DNA of 64,000 nucleotides from Stramenopiles sp. TOSAG23-6 (Eukaryota > Sar), in NCBI GenBank assembly GCA_900128565.1, contig LT635914.1:1-64000 (forward strand), read 5' to 3'. A program made the translations under genes and the position numbers. Position 1 is the first letter of the stretch. Each line of letters opens with the position of its first letter. Shown piece by piece: positions 17,488 through 29,435 of the stretch. Under the pieces are notes generated by a model that searched no databases, was not told the origin of the DNA, and saw nothing but the letters and a program-made list of their open reading frames with translations.

Positions 17488-19149
17488 ATGAAGTTTGTAG
17501 TCTTGATAGTTTTGGTAATTCGAATAAATTCGGTTGTTGAAGCAGCAGTAGGAGACGCTGAAAGAGTTTTAGATGTAGCACTTGGTGATTCTATAACTAT
17601 TTTTAATACTACGATGGGAAGTTGGAAGGTTGGCTCTTTAAACTCGAGAGATTTTACTAAAGCAGAAGAAATTGGTAGAGGTACATATGGAATCGTAAGT
17701 GGCGGGACAATGAAACGCACTGAATCAACAAAAGAATATTTTGANTCGGATGCTGATTGTGATAANCAAGTAGCATTAAAAGAGTTTATTGAACCAGCGC
17801 TACCTTATTCAATGACAAGAGAAATTGCGTTTTCTAACTTAATATGTAAGGCAAAACAGAGTGAATGCTTACGTAAAAATTTGGTGGGTTACATCGGAAG
17901 CTTTTATCAAGATGGTGCTTTCGCTCCTAATCCAACCATTGTTTTTGAGAAGATTGAAAGGGGTCGCCCAAGTGTGAACGTTCAGCCGCAAATAATTGGT
18001 CCCAGAATTGTGAATAATTCCAGAAATCTGAAAGAAATAATTGATCTAATATATAATATAAGTTTTATGTCAAAAACAATGCCCAAAGATTTAATCGAAG
18101 AGAAAATACCCGGTGCAAGCAATGAGTTTGATAGTTTATTTAATGTNCTGGTTTTGGAACACTGGAAAAAATCAAGTATTTTTGATTGGTTTTGTAGTAT
18201 CTTTTTAAGTGCAGCAAATGGCCTCAGATCAATGCACTCAAAAGGAGTTTACCATATGGATTTAAAACCAGAGAATTTATTTGTGGATTTTGAAAATTCT
18301 ACAATTCGTATTGGAGACTTTGGTAATTCATGTGTAGAGTTAAATGGTGAATACGAAGATATTGTGGCAAGTTATAAGGAAGAATATGGCTTTAAGNGTC
18401 AAAAAGGTATGAGTCCAGAAGATATTGCCCGTTTTGATACATTTGTATATAATCAAAGTCATACATCATGGAGTGATTCTGGTTGGGGTTGTGACCCAAA
18501 ATCAGTGACATATCCTTATAATGAAGCTTTGATACACTCTGTGAACCCTGTTGGNCCACCAAATATCGCGAATTGGTTTTCACATCTTCAAAATAATCTC
18601 GATTTTGAGAGTGCAAGTGATGAATTACTTAAAGGNTTTGAGTCATTTTTGGGGAATGATGGAAATATGAAAAATATGGATATGTTTAGTGTTGGTGTAA
18701 TCATGGTAGAGGTTTTATTAGGCCAAAATATAATACTGTGGAATCGATCATTTCGTGAGCATTTTCAAAAACATATTTATTGGATGCCTGAAGAAGAACG
18801 AAAAAGGCCGGTAGAAACCTTAATNAATTTTCTTGATAATCCGATTCCAGATAAGCCCTCTTTTGATAGCGGTACTTGGGTCCGTACGTATATGAAATAT
18901 TACAATAGAAATATGATAACTGCCCCATTCTGGGGCTCTATTTGGAACTCCTTCAAAATCAAACAAAAACATGATATTGCGAAACTTTTGGCGCCACTTT
19001 TGATTAAGGAATTGGAACGACCGACTGCGGAGAAACTGTTCGGTTTGATTCGCGCTGTCGTTGAAAGTGGCANGGGTACAAATATGCCAGACTCTGATGA
19101 AGAAGAAGGCGATGTTGGTAGATATAAAAAAAGACAAAAAACAGATTAG
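17488..19149 (+). CDS. Protein kinase with signal sequence (copy 2)
   Basis: Mirror copy of 12932-14593, 553 aa, with the same leader, HMD catalytic loop and N positions. The ATG at 17488 lies in the context GAAAATGAAG. It ends in TAG at 19147-19149, convergent with the NACHT-WD40 gene. Confidence 0.85.
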   Translation: MKFVVLIVLVIRINSVVEAAVGDAERVLDVALGDSITIFNTTMGSWKVGSLNSRDFTKAEEIGRGTYGIVSGGTMKRTESTKEYFXSDADCDXQVALKEFIEPALPYSMTREIAFSNLICKAKQSECLRKNLVGYIGSFYQDGAFAPNPTIVFEKIERGRPSVNVQPQIIGPRIVNNSRNLKEIIDLIYNISFMSKTMPKDLIEEKIPGASNEFDSLFNXLVLEHWKKSSIFDWFCSIFLSAANGLRSMHSKGVYHMDLKPENLFVDFENSTIRIGDFGNSCVELNGEYEDIVASYKEEYGFKXQKGMSPEDIARFDTFVYNQSHTSWSDSGWGCDPKSVTYPYNEALIHSVNPVXPPNIANWFSHLQNNLDFESASDELLKXFESFLGNDGNMKNMDMFSVGVIMVEVLLGQNIILWNRSFREHFQKHIYWMPEEERKRPVETLXNFLDNPIPDKPSFDSGTWVRTYMKYYNRNMITAPFWGSIWNSFKIKQKHDIAKLLAPLLIKELERPTAEKLFGLIRAVVESGXGTNMPDSDEEEGDVGRYKKRQKTD

Positions 19150-19251
19150 TTGAGTCATAGGATATATCTATCCGTTTTTAATGTAAATTGCCACAAAAAG
19201 ATTACTTGCAAAAAGCTTTGATGAAACCTATGAGATTTATTGATTTTACAT

Positions 19252-22200
19252 TTATTTTTTATTATTCTGGAATTCAATAAATACTAAATTTAATGCTTCA
19301 TTTACGAGGCGCGTGTCGATACTTTCGTCAGATAACTGGTCAAATACTTGAACACAGTGCTCTGGCAAGATGGAAAACTCCAATCTCAATGCTTCACTTG
19401 AGCAACATTGAAGGAAATGTGACATAATTACATTCACTGCGGCAGTAGCTACTTCCAGGAGGCGATACTGCGATGTACACGGAAGGTCTTCAAAACTTAA
19501 ATTAGAAAAATCAAAACTTTTTCCTCCGACAATTACTTTGTTTGAAGTGTAAGTACCGTCAAATTTTAGAAAAAGCTTACGATGATTTTCGTGAATTTTT
19601 GACGCAATAGAAGTAATGTAAAAATCCCGCAATTCCCAGAATGTCAATTTTAAACGAGACTGAGCATCAATGATAAATCTGTTGTAAATCATTCCTTTTT
19701 GTTGGAATAAATCTATAATATCCAAAGAATCTCTTTTTTCTTGGTTGTCTTCATTATCTTCCGATCTGGATAAATTTGCAATCAAATATGAATTATTTTC
19801 ACGCTTCCATTTAGCCCTTGACCTTATTTTTTTTTCTAATACCGCCCAACCTATACTTCTCTTTCTTCCTTTTCTAGCCTTTTTATTTTGTTTGGGTGAT
19901 TTTGAATCGCTGCAACTGATTATAGAACCAAATTTATCTACGACCTTTCCCCACCGCTGGTATAAAATGTTCATTGTAAATATTCGATTGATTTGTCCTA
20001 AACCAGCCAGTGGTTCGTATATTTGCATTATATAAATATTACCTGTGTCATCTCCACAAGTCAAAGTTTTGTTGTCAGAAGAAACAAATATTGCAGTAAT
20101 ACAAACATAAAACTTATATTCACAGTACCTATACCCAGTAANGGGGCACCATAACATCATTCGTTGATCATAACCTCCAGATACAAGAAACATGAGATTT
20201 GGTGAAAATGCTAGCGTCGATATTGCCGCAGAATGTCCAGCAAATGCACCAGGCAGTGTCGAGATTTCTGGTTTTCTAGCCAAACTTAGGGTATTCCANA
20301 CTGCAATGTTAGAAATATCATCACCAATTGCAATTAAATTTCCATCTGCTGCAATGCACATGGCGCTTAATCTACCTCGAAGTTTTGGGTGATTGGAAGC
20401 ATTCCAATTTGGTGTTGCATTACGTAAAGATAGTGAACTATTTTCAAGATCCACGCAATGTGTGTTCACCACCCCCACATCATTCATTACTACTAAGTAA
20501 CTTCCATCTTCACCACTATTAGTGGAAAGCACGAATGAAGAAATAGGACCAAACTTCAAATTTACATTATACAGTTTTTNAGGATTTGACCATGCGTTAG
20601 TTTTGCTACCAGATCCCCAAATTGCAATGAGTGAGTTTTTATCCCCCGAAATAAGACGGTCTTCATTCACAACTAAGCATGTTATACCTGTGTTGTGTGC
20701 GGCCATTGTGCTTAATTCGGATGCTAGTAAGGATGCATGTGGTTGCTTCTTTNTCTTGCTTTGAATGGCCGTGGAAAATTTCCACGCAACAATTTTTGAA
20801 TCAACGTCATCACCGCCTGAGAAAAGTATTATTTCGCCACNCTTTTGGGGTGATGCAAATGCAATTGATAAGACTGAATCTATATGCCCTTTGAGTTTAC
20901 ATGCTAATTGATTCAATTGTATATCCCATAAATGTAACGATAAGTCTAGTGAACCACACGCAACGTACCGAGAATCATGACTTACTTTACAGCACATAAC
21001 CCNATTAGAATGTTTGTGGGTTTTCCCATTCAGCATCAACCGTTTATCTGAAGAAGAACCTAACTGCATTCCTGTATGGAGAAATAACCGCACAGTAGTG
21101 TCGTGGCTACAACTGGTGATGGTCCCATCATGGAGGAAATCACAACCGCTTACTGCATCATTATGTCCACTAATAGATCGAATTACTTTGCATTTCTTAA
21201 TATCCCAGAGCAAAATACTATTATCTAGCCCGCATGTAATAAGTTCTCCTTCTTTTTCATCNTTAAACGCCGCGCTTAATAAGCCACGTGAATGACCCTT
21301 ATCTTCTCGTAGTACACAAATACAACCACCGTTATTTGGGTTCTTACCTAGGAACATATTACCTGTTGTACTCCACAGCATGGCACATCCGTCTAACGAA
21401 GTAGTGCAAAACACGTCGTTGCTTTGNTGCCAAGTCAATGACGTCACTCTGTCCAAATGGTGTGCTGTATATTTTATTTCGATGACAATTTTGCTCCCGG
21501 AAATATNATCAGTATCAAATAAAATGATATTGCCAGTGATATTACCAACAGCACACTTATCGCCAAATGGGGAAAAATCAACCGCAGTAAACTGACTTAA
21601 TTCATACGCTGCAGACCACGAAGTTACTTGCTCNGAGGATTTCTTGCAATTCCAGAATCTTATTGCGGAGTCGGAAGATACTGATACAATCCAAAGTCCA
21701 TTATATGTCAATGAAATATCTGAAACNGAGGAAGAGCTATGACCCCCNTCAATACGGGAAGTTAGTTCATACTCTGGGCTNTTCCAAATAAGAATATCCC
21801 CAGCTCTATCACCTGAAGCTATGCACTCTCTGCACCACGAAACACTTGTTATCCCAGAAGTGTGACCTTCTAAGCTTTTATCTACTGTCATTGTTTCATC
21901 TATAGTTATTATTTGTAGATTTGCATTCTCAAATCCGATTAAAGCTTGAGCTTTATTCGGAGACATACACATTACATTCATTCTCATATCAGCATAAACA
22001 TGNTTAGCGTCTTTTCGTTCAGTATCTTTGCATAGAAGTTTCTGTTGAATCAGTATGGGACAGGCGCCAAATGTGTCAATATTTGATTCCAATGTACTTG
22101 TACAAAAGTCCGCCGCAATGGATGAGATACCCTGACTNCCCAAAGCTTGCTGGAAAATCTTTGTAGGAGATGAATTCAGTTCTATTGATCGCTCTCTGAG

Positions 22201-25200
22201 AAAGAAAAAATGCTCTGTAATAGATTTTGTGAACATTGTAGTGAAACGCTTTAACGTATTATCAATACTAATTTCAGGGAAGCGTAGCATTTTTGGAATT
22301 GCTGATTTCACTGGCTTAGAATTTTCGTTTCCCTTTGAGGTTAAATACTTTTGAATGCCTTGGACAATTTCCCCTCTTCGAGATCGTAGACAATCTGGTA
22401 GAATCTTAGTNCTCGTCCCATTCTCANTTGTAATTACATTCTCAGTTAAAGGCTTCAGCTTTTCAGAATTTATAAAAGATTCACAAATTAAATTCGGCTT
22501 GGCTAAGATATTTGGAAGTAAATANTGAAAATGATCAATAAGTTCATACACAGATGCACCATCTAATACNATATAGGCCTTGAGAAATCTCAAATTGCAA
22601 AAGACTGAACATATTTGGAGAAATCCCATTTTCGAGGGATCTTGCAGTTGGCAAAGATAAAATGGATACACCTGAAGGGCATATGGATTTGGCTTACGGA
22701 AAGAATAATCACAATATGGATCCGAAACACTTCTGCACCATTGTACCAGAGCACTAACATAAATGTCACGATTAGCCGAACCTGGACCTCCCAAGTATTT
22801 CGCTTCTATAATCTGTGATATTCTTTCATGNTGTATACACAACATGTTTGGATACGGACTCAGTTCTACAAGTTGTAGAAAACCTCGCATACTTGAAATT
22901 AGTGCATCAAGCAACCCTTTTTTAGTATATGATTGCTTCCGANTAGTTTCTACTATCTTCAAGATGTTAGGAATATCACACGTAAAAATACCAAAAAGCG
23001 ATAAGTGAATTAATGAGAATAAATTGCAAGTAACGTCATATCCGAATGTTTCTTCAAAATGTGTTATAACACAATTAATTATTCCGTCCAAACTGTTCGG
23101 AAAAGATTTGCGTGAAACCCCTAAGTCTTCAGAAAAGAAAATATATGTTGCAATTTCCAGATATAGAGGTGTAATTGTGATGTTTTGAAATTCTGTGTTG
23201 GACANCATATCAATCAATGAGATAAGTGTATTATCTATATTTCTATGNAATAAAGATTTGCTGGCAATATTCGATCTTCTGATNAAAGATTTTACCACTA
23301 GAGTACTAAATTTTATCAAGGTCTTGCCAGATGGTAGTAAATGTTTGATGTCAAATACNGCAGTTTCTGGTTTTCCTTTCGGTAATTTCCCCATAGGCAT
23401 GGTGATCATAATCATAATATGGCCATTGTTTCGAAAGCGATAAGGTATCCAGTCAAATTCTTCAGACTTGTACGGAACACTTAACTTATGAGCATCATCA
23501 ATGCATATCAATAATTGAAGGTTATCTCTTTCAGCTTTAAGNGCAACTTTATCAAGCAAATTAAAAAAATACGGCCGGAGGCTGGAGTATTCTCCTGGGA
23601 TTCTAGTATTGACACAAATTTCAAAACGTGNTTGAAGTTCAAAACACAAACGGAATAGCATACGTCTACAATCATAACTATTAGGTGATGCACCAACAAA
23701 ATGAGATAAAGAAATTACACTATTGCGCTCCTTTTCTTTACAAACTTTAGGACATACATGAGCTATCTTCGCACATAGTGTTGTCACGCCAATACCGGCA
23801 AGATTAAGGGGCCTTTCCCACACTAAAGGTTTTCCGTGTTCACCTGCTGTCCACAATTCATCCATTATTTCATCAACTACTCGGTCATTAAAATCATCAC
23901 TGAAATATGGTACATATTGAGATGTATATTGTGATACAAGGTGTTGGTGAAGAAAACTTTCTTGAATTAACAATTTATGCCCTGAAACTTCTAATTTTGA
24001 TTGTGATGTTTTGACAGAGTCGTAGTTTCCAGGTAAACCATAAGTGCAAGGACTACAATCAAATCCAAACTCGTACTGTAAAGCCTCAAATATGTCATCA
24101 ATTGCTATACTTGCCAATGTATTTAAACTAAGTCTGTCTATACTATTCACCTCATTGAGTGCCCCTTGTCTACATTCATAAGTATTTCTACAAGATTTAG
24201 AAAACTTTTCATCATATGATTTAATATCAATTTCCAAAAGATTTAAATTCNAATTCTCCTTACTGATTTTTGTATTATTTTTCAATATTCGGTTGTATAT
24301 GAAACGATGACTTGGAAGTGCTGAACGATTCATTGCTTTTATTGTCATGTGAAAGAGAGATCTCACACCGTTAGCACCACACAATTTTGTATCCGGAATC
24401 CACCCATATTCTTCACCAATCAACGCAACATAGAATGGTTTACATGTTTTGATACCACGCTGCATATTTTCCAACAAATTAAGTGACGTTTCAACGTGAG
24501 ATCCATCTTTTAGTTGAACANGTATACACAAGTTTTTTTCTTTCAGTCGGCGATTCAATAATGGGACTACTACATTGTGGAAAACCCAATGTTCTTCTTC
24601 AAATCCCTTTCCTACNGATGCCAAATAAATGTATACATTCCGTTGAAATCCATGTGCTCGAAGGGCAGCCTCTCCTTCACCCCATATCATACAATGATGT
24701 GATGCACAGTCCTCTCTATGCATTAATATGAGTTCTCTTTGNTTTGCATTTTTTTGATTGATAGGTTTTTGTCTCGTCTTCCCTTGTGACATTTGCTTTG
24801 AAGAAATATTGGTGTAGTGAGACGACAATCGAATTTCGGTGCAATCATTGTGTATGTGGTGAGCATGAAGCGTTTGAATAGGTATAGGCATTTTGATGTT
24901 TAAATGTGGCAAATGTACATGCGAGTTAATTTTTATGGGGTATACTTCTTCAACATCTGGAAACCTAGAATTATTACTGCGACGTCTAGGTGACAATGAA
25001 GTAGATTTTTNTTTTTTATCTCCCNTAAAATATTTTTTNCGAGGTGAACATGATGTCGACGGACGCATCCCACGTTGGGCAGAAAAAGCTTTTCTATTGT
25101 TANCATAACNTCGAGTTTTTGATTCTAAGTCAAAAGGTATACCAAACGTTGCCAATAGTTTTCTTTGCCTCTGATAATTAATATTCCCCGATTTCCCGCT

Positions 25201-26025
25201 TACTTTCTTCTCTTTTGATAACATTGCAGGGGCTGTAGAAGGACGTATTCTTTGCTTATACTGGTTGCCAGAGTTGCCGTATTTCGTTTGAGTTCGCATT
25301 TCTGATGAACTAGGGTTTCCAGTTGTTCTCAGTCGTTGCAAAGATTTATTGTATCGTNTGAAATCTTCTTGTTTCTTTACATGGTATGGAATAGATTTTG
25401 AGTCTGATAGCTTCATGCTACTNTCCTTTGCTTTTCTTCCTCGTTGCATNTGCTTTGCCGTTATTTGTGTGGCTCCAGGATTCACTGGATCTGGTCGCGG
25501 TATTATGTCGGCTGAAGCATTCATTGGTTCCGTATGCTCAAATGTTTTACTAGTATCGAACTCACTTATTTTCAGAACTGGNTGCCGATTTTTGCGGATT
25601 CGTCTCTTTAGCCAGCTAGCAGAGACATGTTCTGTTCTCTGTCTCTCCATGCGCTCGGCCATTGCAAGCAATTTATGCATCTCTATATCTTTAGGGTTCA
25701 TTAGAATACCTTTCTTGGCTGTGGTGATTGCGGCTGGGAACCTCTCCTGGGCAATCTGTTCTTTGCAAAGTTCTTTGCGACTTTTCTTCTTTCTTATCTT
25801 CTTCTTCTTCTTCTTCTCTGGAACTTCTATACGGTTCTGCACATCGTTATCAATTTGAGGAACTATTTCATGTTTAGCTGTCTTTGCGTTTTCTACTTCT
25901 ACAGCCGTAGACTTTTTGNTAGTATGACCAGAACCACGACCAAAGAATGAACCAACAACATCAAAACCCTCCATCTCTGGCAANTCTTTGGCAAACNCTC
26001 GAGGCTCTGAAGCGTTTCCCAACAT
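19252..26025 (-). CDS. DUF4062-like / NACHT-like / WD40 protein (copy 2)
   Basis: Mirror copy of 6056-12829 with an identical translation, including the degenerate P-loop and all 43 N codons. The start codon ATG is at 26025. Confidence 0.85.
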   Translation of the reverse strand: MLGNASEPRXFAKXLPEMEGFDVVGSFFGRGSGHTXKKSTAVEVENAKTAKHEIVPQIDNDVQNRIEVPEKKKKKKIRKKKSRKELCKEQIAQERFPAAITTAKKGILMNPKDIEMHKLLAMAERMERQRTEHVSASWLKRRIRKNRXPVLKISEFDTSKTFEHTEPMNASADIIPRPDPVNPGATQITAKXMQRGRKAKXSSMKLSDSKSIPYHVKKQEDFXRYNKSLQRLRTTGNPSSSEMRTQTKYGNSGNQYKQRIRPSTAPAMLSKEKKVSGKSGNINYQRQRKLLATFGIPFDLESKTRXYXNNRKAFSAQRGMRPSTSCSPXKKYFXGDKKXKSTSLSPRRRSNNSRFPDVEEVYPIKINSHVHLPHLNIKMPIPIQTLHAHHIHNDCTEIRLSSHYTNISSKQMSQGKTRQKPINQKNAXQRELILMHREDCASHHCMIWGEGEAALRAHGFQRNVYIYLAXVGKGFEEEHWVFHNVVVPLLNRRLKEKNLCIXVQLKDGSHVETSLNLLENMQRGIKTCKPFYVALIGEEYGWIPDTKLCGANGVRSLFHMTIKAMNRSALPSHRFIYNRILKNNTKISKENXNLNLLEIDIKSYDEKFSKSCRNTYECRQGALNEVNSIDRLSLNTLASIAIDDIFEALQYEFGFDCSPCTYGLPGNYDSVKTSQSKLEVSGHKLLIQESFLHQHLVSQYTSQYVPYFSDDFNDRVVDEIMDELWTAGEHGKPLVWERPLNLAGIGVTTLCAKIAHVCPKVCKEKERNSVISLSHFVGASPNSYDCRRMLFRLCFELQXRFEICVNTRIPGEYSSLRPYFFNLLDKVXLKAERDNLQLLICIDDAHKLSVPYKSEEFDWIPYRFRNNGHIMIMITMPMGKLPKGKPETXVFDIKHLLPSGKTLIKFSTLVVKSXIRRSNIASKSLXHRNIDNTLISLIDMXSNTEFQNITITPLYLEIATYIFFSEDLGVSRKSFPNSLDGIINCVITHFEETFGYDVTCNLFSLIHLSLFGIFTCDIPNILKIVETXRKQSYTKKGLLDALISSMRGFLQLVELSPYPNMLCIXHERISQIIEAKYLGGPGSANRDIYVSALVQWCRSVSDPYCDYSFRKPNPYALQVYPFYLCQLQDPSKMGFLQICSVFCNLRFLKAYXVLDGASVYELIDHFXYLLPNILAKPNLICESFINSEKLKPLTENVITXENGTXTKILPDCLRSRRGEIVQGIQKYLTSKGNENSKPVKSAIPKMLRFPEISIDNTLKRFTTMFTKSITEHFFFLRERSIELNSSPTKIFQQALXSQGISSIAADFCTSTLESNIDTFGACPILIQQKLLCKDTERKDAXHVYADMRMNVMCMSPNKAQALIGFENANLQIITIDETMTVDKSLEGHTSGITSVSWCRECIASGDRAGDILIWXSPEYELTSRIXGGHSSSXVSDISLTYNGLWIVSVSSDSAIRFWNCKKSXEQVTSWSAAYELSQFTAVDFSPFGDKCAVGNITGNIILFDTDXISGSKIVIEIKYTAHHLDRVTSLTWXQSNDVFCTTSLDGCAMLWSTTGNMFLGKNPNNGGCICVLREDKGHSRGLLSAAFXDEKEGELITCGLDNSILLWDIKKCKVIRSISGHNDAVSGCDFLHDGTITSCSHDTTVRLFLHTGMQLGSSSDKRLMLNGKTHKHSNXVMCCKVSHDSRYVACGSLDLSLHLWDIQLNQLACKLKGHIDSVLSIAFASPQKXGEIILFSGGDDVDSKIVAWKFSTAIQSKXKKQPHASLLASELSTMAAHNTGITCLVVNEDRLISGDKNSLIAIWGSGSKTNAWSNPXKLYNVNLKFGPISSFVLSTNSGEDGSYLVVMNDVGVVNTHCVDLENSSLSLRNATPNWNASNHPKLRGRLSAMCIAADGNLIAIGDDISNIAXWNTLSLARKPEISTLPGAFAGHSAAISTLAFSPNLMFLVSGGYDQRMMLWCPXTGYRYCEYKFYVCITAIFVSSDNKTLTCGDDTGNIYIMQIYEPLAGLGQINRIFTMNILYQRWGKVVDKFGSIISCSDSKSPKQNKKARKGRKRSIGWAVLEKKIRSRAKWKRENNSYLIANLSRSEDNEDNQEKRDSLDIIDLFQQKGMIYNRFIIDAQSRLKLTFWELRDFYITSIASKIHENHRKLFLKFDGTYTSNKVIVGGKSFDFSNLSFEDLPCTSQYRLLEVATAAVNVIMSHFLQCCSSEALRLEFSILPEHCVQVFDQLSDESIDTRLVNEALNLVFIEFQNNKK

Positions 26026-26230
26026 TGTNTAGATGCTCACTTACTGTTGTTGCATTTTCTCTAATACTATGTGCGAGTAAAATTTGGACGTATATCGATG
26101 AATTGAATCTAAGAAATTTTGATACTAGCTATTAGATACTAATTTCGAGGGTATCAAAAAAGAAAATAAACGTTAACGTTACAACAACGTATGAAAATAT
26201 TGGACAGGTTTGTACAATGAAACATGATTT

Positions 26231-29129
26231 TTATTTTTGTTCACTTTCATTAATTTCATTTTGAAATAATTCCATTTTCTGTTGCATTTGTATTTGATGC
26301 TGTTGACTCTGTTGTTCCAAATGTAGTTGTTGTTGTTGTATTTGCATATCTTGTTGTTGCTTCCGCATCTTTCTAAAATAATCTTTCTTCATCGAAATCA
26401 TTCGTTCTGAAATTTGCTCAATATCATGTTTTAATTCTTCAACTTGGTGCTTATACATGTCAAGTTCGTTATCCATTTTTTTCATTTGGTGTCGTTTTTC
26501 TTTTAGGTTTTCTTCATATATCGTTAGCTGCTCGGCAACTTCAGGCCCTGGCTGNCTCGCTAGAATATTCTTCAATTCAACATATAATCTTTCTTTTTCT
26601 TGTATTAATAGGTCTCTTTCTATCACTTCCTGTGTTTTTGACAGTAGTTGCTTTTGCTTTCTTTGGATTTTTTGAATGAGCCCAAATCGTTTTGGGTCGG
26701 TACCNGCAAGTTTTCGCCATCTATGTATATTCATTGGACGTTCTAATTCTGTCGATAAAGCAGTGATTTTGGCCTTCTCCCTCAAAATCTCTTTTTCAAG
26801 ACTATATTGCCTAGTTTTCATTGATGATAGATCAAGAACATTACTCTTGAGATAATCAAGACGTTCTTTTGCAATGACCAATGCATCTTTCAATGCCTCG
26901 GCTCTTGCTTGAGTTTGAGAATATTGCCACTCACCTTTGGATAGTGTTGATCTTTGAATCTTAATTTTTTCATAAAGTTTAGCCAACTCTTCATTTCGGC
27001 GTATAAGTTGCGCACCAAGAATATCCCGTTCATTTACAACAGCTGTGAACTCCTTTGACGACCTTGCAGTTTCACCGTCAGCTTCCTGAATGATGGCTTT
27101 GAGTTTCCGAACTTCATCTTTTTGAGTGCTGAGAATTTGATCGGAGGATAGGATTTGCTTGCGTACTCGCGTAATATCATTTCTAAGACGTTTAACATCT
27201 TTACAAACCTTGACATGAGCAAAATGTTCTTTTAGAAGATCTTGGTCTTTCGAAGTGATTTCTTCTTTTTGTTGTTCAATTACTTGAACAAGAATCTTAA
27301 ATTTACGTTTCATTTCGGCTATTTCTTCATGGGATTCAATAAGTTGCTTCGAGTATAAATTACGATCACTCCGGACCCCTTCATACAAATTTTGCTGCTT
27401 TTTAATACGACTTTCACCCNCTGCAATCTTTTTCTGTTCTTCAACTACTTGAAGCTCATGCAGGCGAACATCTTCAAGAGCAGCATAGTATTTTTGATTT
27501 ACCAAATGGCATTCTTTCTCATATTTGTCTCTCTCAATTTCTAAAGCTTCGATCCTTTCGCGCTGTTTACGCGCCGAGACCTTAAATAGTTGAATGTATT
27601 TTGGAAAAATATTTCAAAAAAAAATTAATTTTTGTTAGGTACAACATTTCGTACGAAAAAAAAATTTCGTACAAAAAAAATAAAACATACATATCTCGCC
27701 CAACATTTTTTATGGTGTTTTCTGCAACTTTAACTAAATCATGNGTTCCTTTTGTTGCTATTTCTTCCTTTGTAAGTTTCTTATTCAAGAATGTACGATC
27801 TCGCTCATGATCTGCNGCCGCCTTTTTTAATGAATCCGCTAACTTTTTTTCAACTTCAATTGCTGCTTCNACACCTGACATCTTTGCTCGGAGATCAGCA
27901 TTTACTTTATCATAGCGAAGCATACGCTGATCAGCTTCTTCGTACCTTTTAACAGTTAACTTCTTCAGTTTCCGAACTCGGCGAATTTCTTTTTCGATTT
28001 CTCTAACTTCTTTTTGTCGTTGTCCGCATTCTTTTAACCGTCTAGCATTTCCTTGCTCAATGAGATCATTTGTGTGAATTCTCTCCTCAATATCTTCTTC
28101 AACTTTTTTGATTTGCTGAAATAAAGCATCATAGTCTTTGAGGTAAACACCAATTTGGAGTTCTGCTATTTTTTGTTTTGACTCAAATTTATCATTTAAA
28201 CTAGTAGATTCATCGATTTTAACTGTTTTGGTTTGGACTATTGCTTGCAAACGTTGGAGTTCAACTCGCTGAATTTTTAACTGTTTATCAAAACGATCCT
28301 TTTTGTTTTGTGCACTAATAATCTGTGCTTCACATGTTTTTACTTCTCCTTCTAAAGCTTTTGCCGCAGAGGTCACTTCAGTAAGTTCGTGTTGTTTAAT
28401 TTCTACATGTATTGGAAAAAATATGACACAAAAAAAAATCGTTAGGTACGGAATTTCGTATGAAAAAATATAAATTCGAAATTGAAAAAANATAAAACAT
28501 ACATGTTCAGAAAGCCCCGACGTTTTGAATCGAACGTTTGTCAATGCTTGCGTCAATGCTTGCAACTCAAGTTGTTTCTGATCACGTTCATCTTCTAAAT
28601 TAGATAATTCAAGCTTTTGATTCTTTGTCAGGCCAGGACCAACTTCCATCTCGTCCTCTAAATCAGAAATATTTATAGAAAGTTTATTAATCTCCGCGCG
28701 AGCAATATCCTCTGAATCTTGACATTGTTTGATTTCAACTTGAAACTTTTTGATATCTCGCTTAACATTATTTGCTCTAAAATCGCTCTCTTCGGTTTGT
28801 TTTTTGAGCCCACCAAGTTTCAATATTTTGTCTTCTGTGTCCTTTATCAGTTCGCAAGTTTTTTTTACTTGTTCAACTTCAGATTTAAATTGTTTCCCAA
28901 TTTTTTCAAATAACTTTTCAAATTCAGGCTTAAAATTACCCATACCACCTTGAGCTTGTAGCATCTTATANACTCCCCCAAATCCAGATATTGCTTCGTT
29001 GAAAGCATCTTCATCAGCAGAGACTATAGGTTTAGTGAGTAGTTCCTTAAGCTCTGCTTTTTTTCGTCGCTGGATCTCTTCTTTTCTATTCTTTTCCTCA
29101 TCTTCACTAGAATCAACTGTGGCTGGCAT
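26231..29129 (-). CDS. CFAP58 (copy 2)
   Basis: Mirror copy of 2952-5850. Exons on the minus strand are about 29129-28503, 28402-27691 and 27580-26231. Introns are at about 28403-28502 and 27581-27690. Confidence 0.92.
27581..27690 (-). repeat. CFAP58 intron 2, introner-like (copy 2)
   Basis: Mirror of 4391-4500, with the same shared start, central and end motifs. Confidence 0.72.
28403..28502 (-). repeat. CFAP58 intron 1, introner-like (copy 2)
   Basis: Mirror of 3579-3678. The flanking heptamer repeat ACATGTA appears here as TACATGT on the plus strand. Confidence 0.72.
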
Positions 29130-29435
29130 GAAGAAAATATAATCAAAAATGCCTATTCGTCAATCAAGCCTTTATCGCAATGTGTGTAATCAATACTAAA
29201 AAATTACTATTTTGTGATGACTATTCGTGTTGGATATTTACTTAAAGACTTTCATTGATACTAGTACAAGAGTGCAAATTTTTACTAACGAAAAAAACGT
29301 TACATTTTTTTTAGGTACCCGGTTCCACAACNAAAAANTTAGANAAANTTTAATTGTTTAGAACATTTTTATTAGTTACAAATCTCATCATGTAATCAAT
29401 AGACTAATTGTGTTGTCAAAGAGAGAATCTTTGAA
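29130..29435. other. Intergenic region, CFAP58 / SAP-like gene (copy 2)
   Basis: Mirror of 2646-2951. It holds the same four-N cluster, GTACC motif and small hairpin. No gene is seen. Confidence 0.45.
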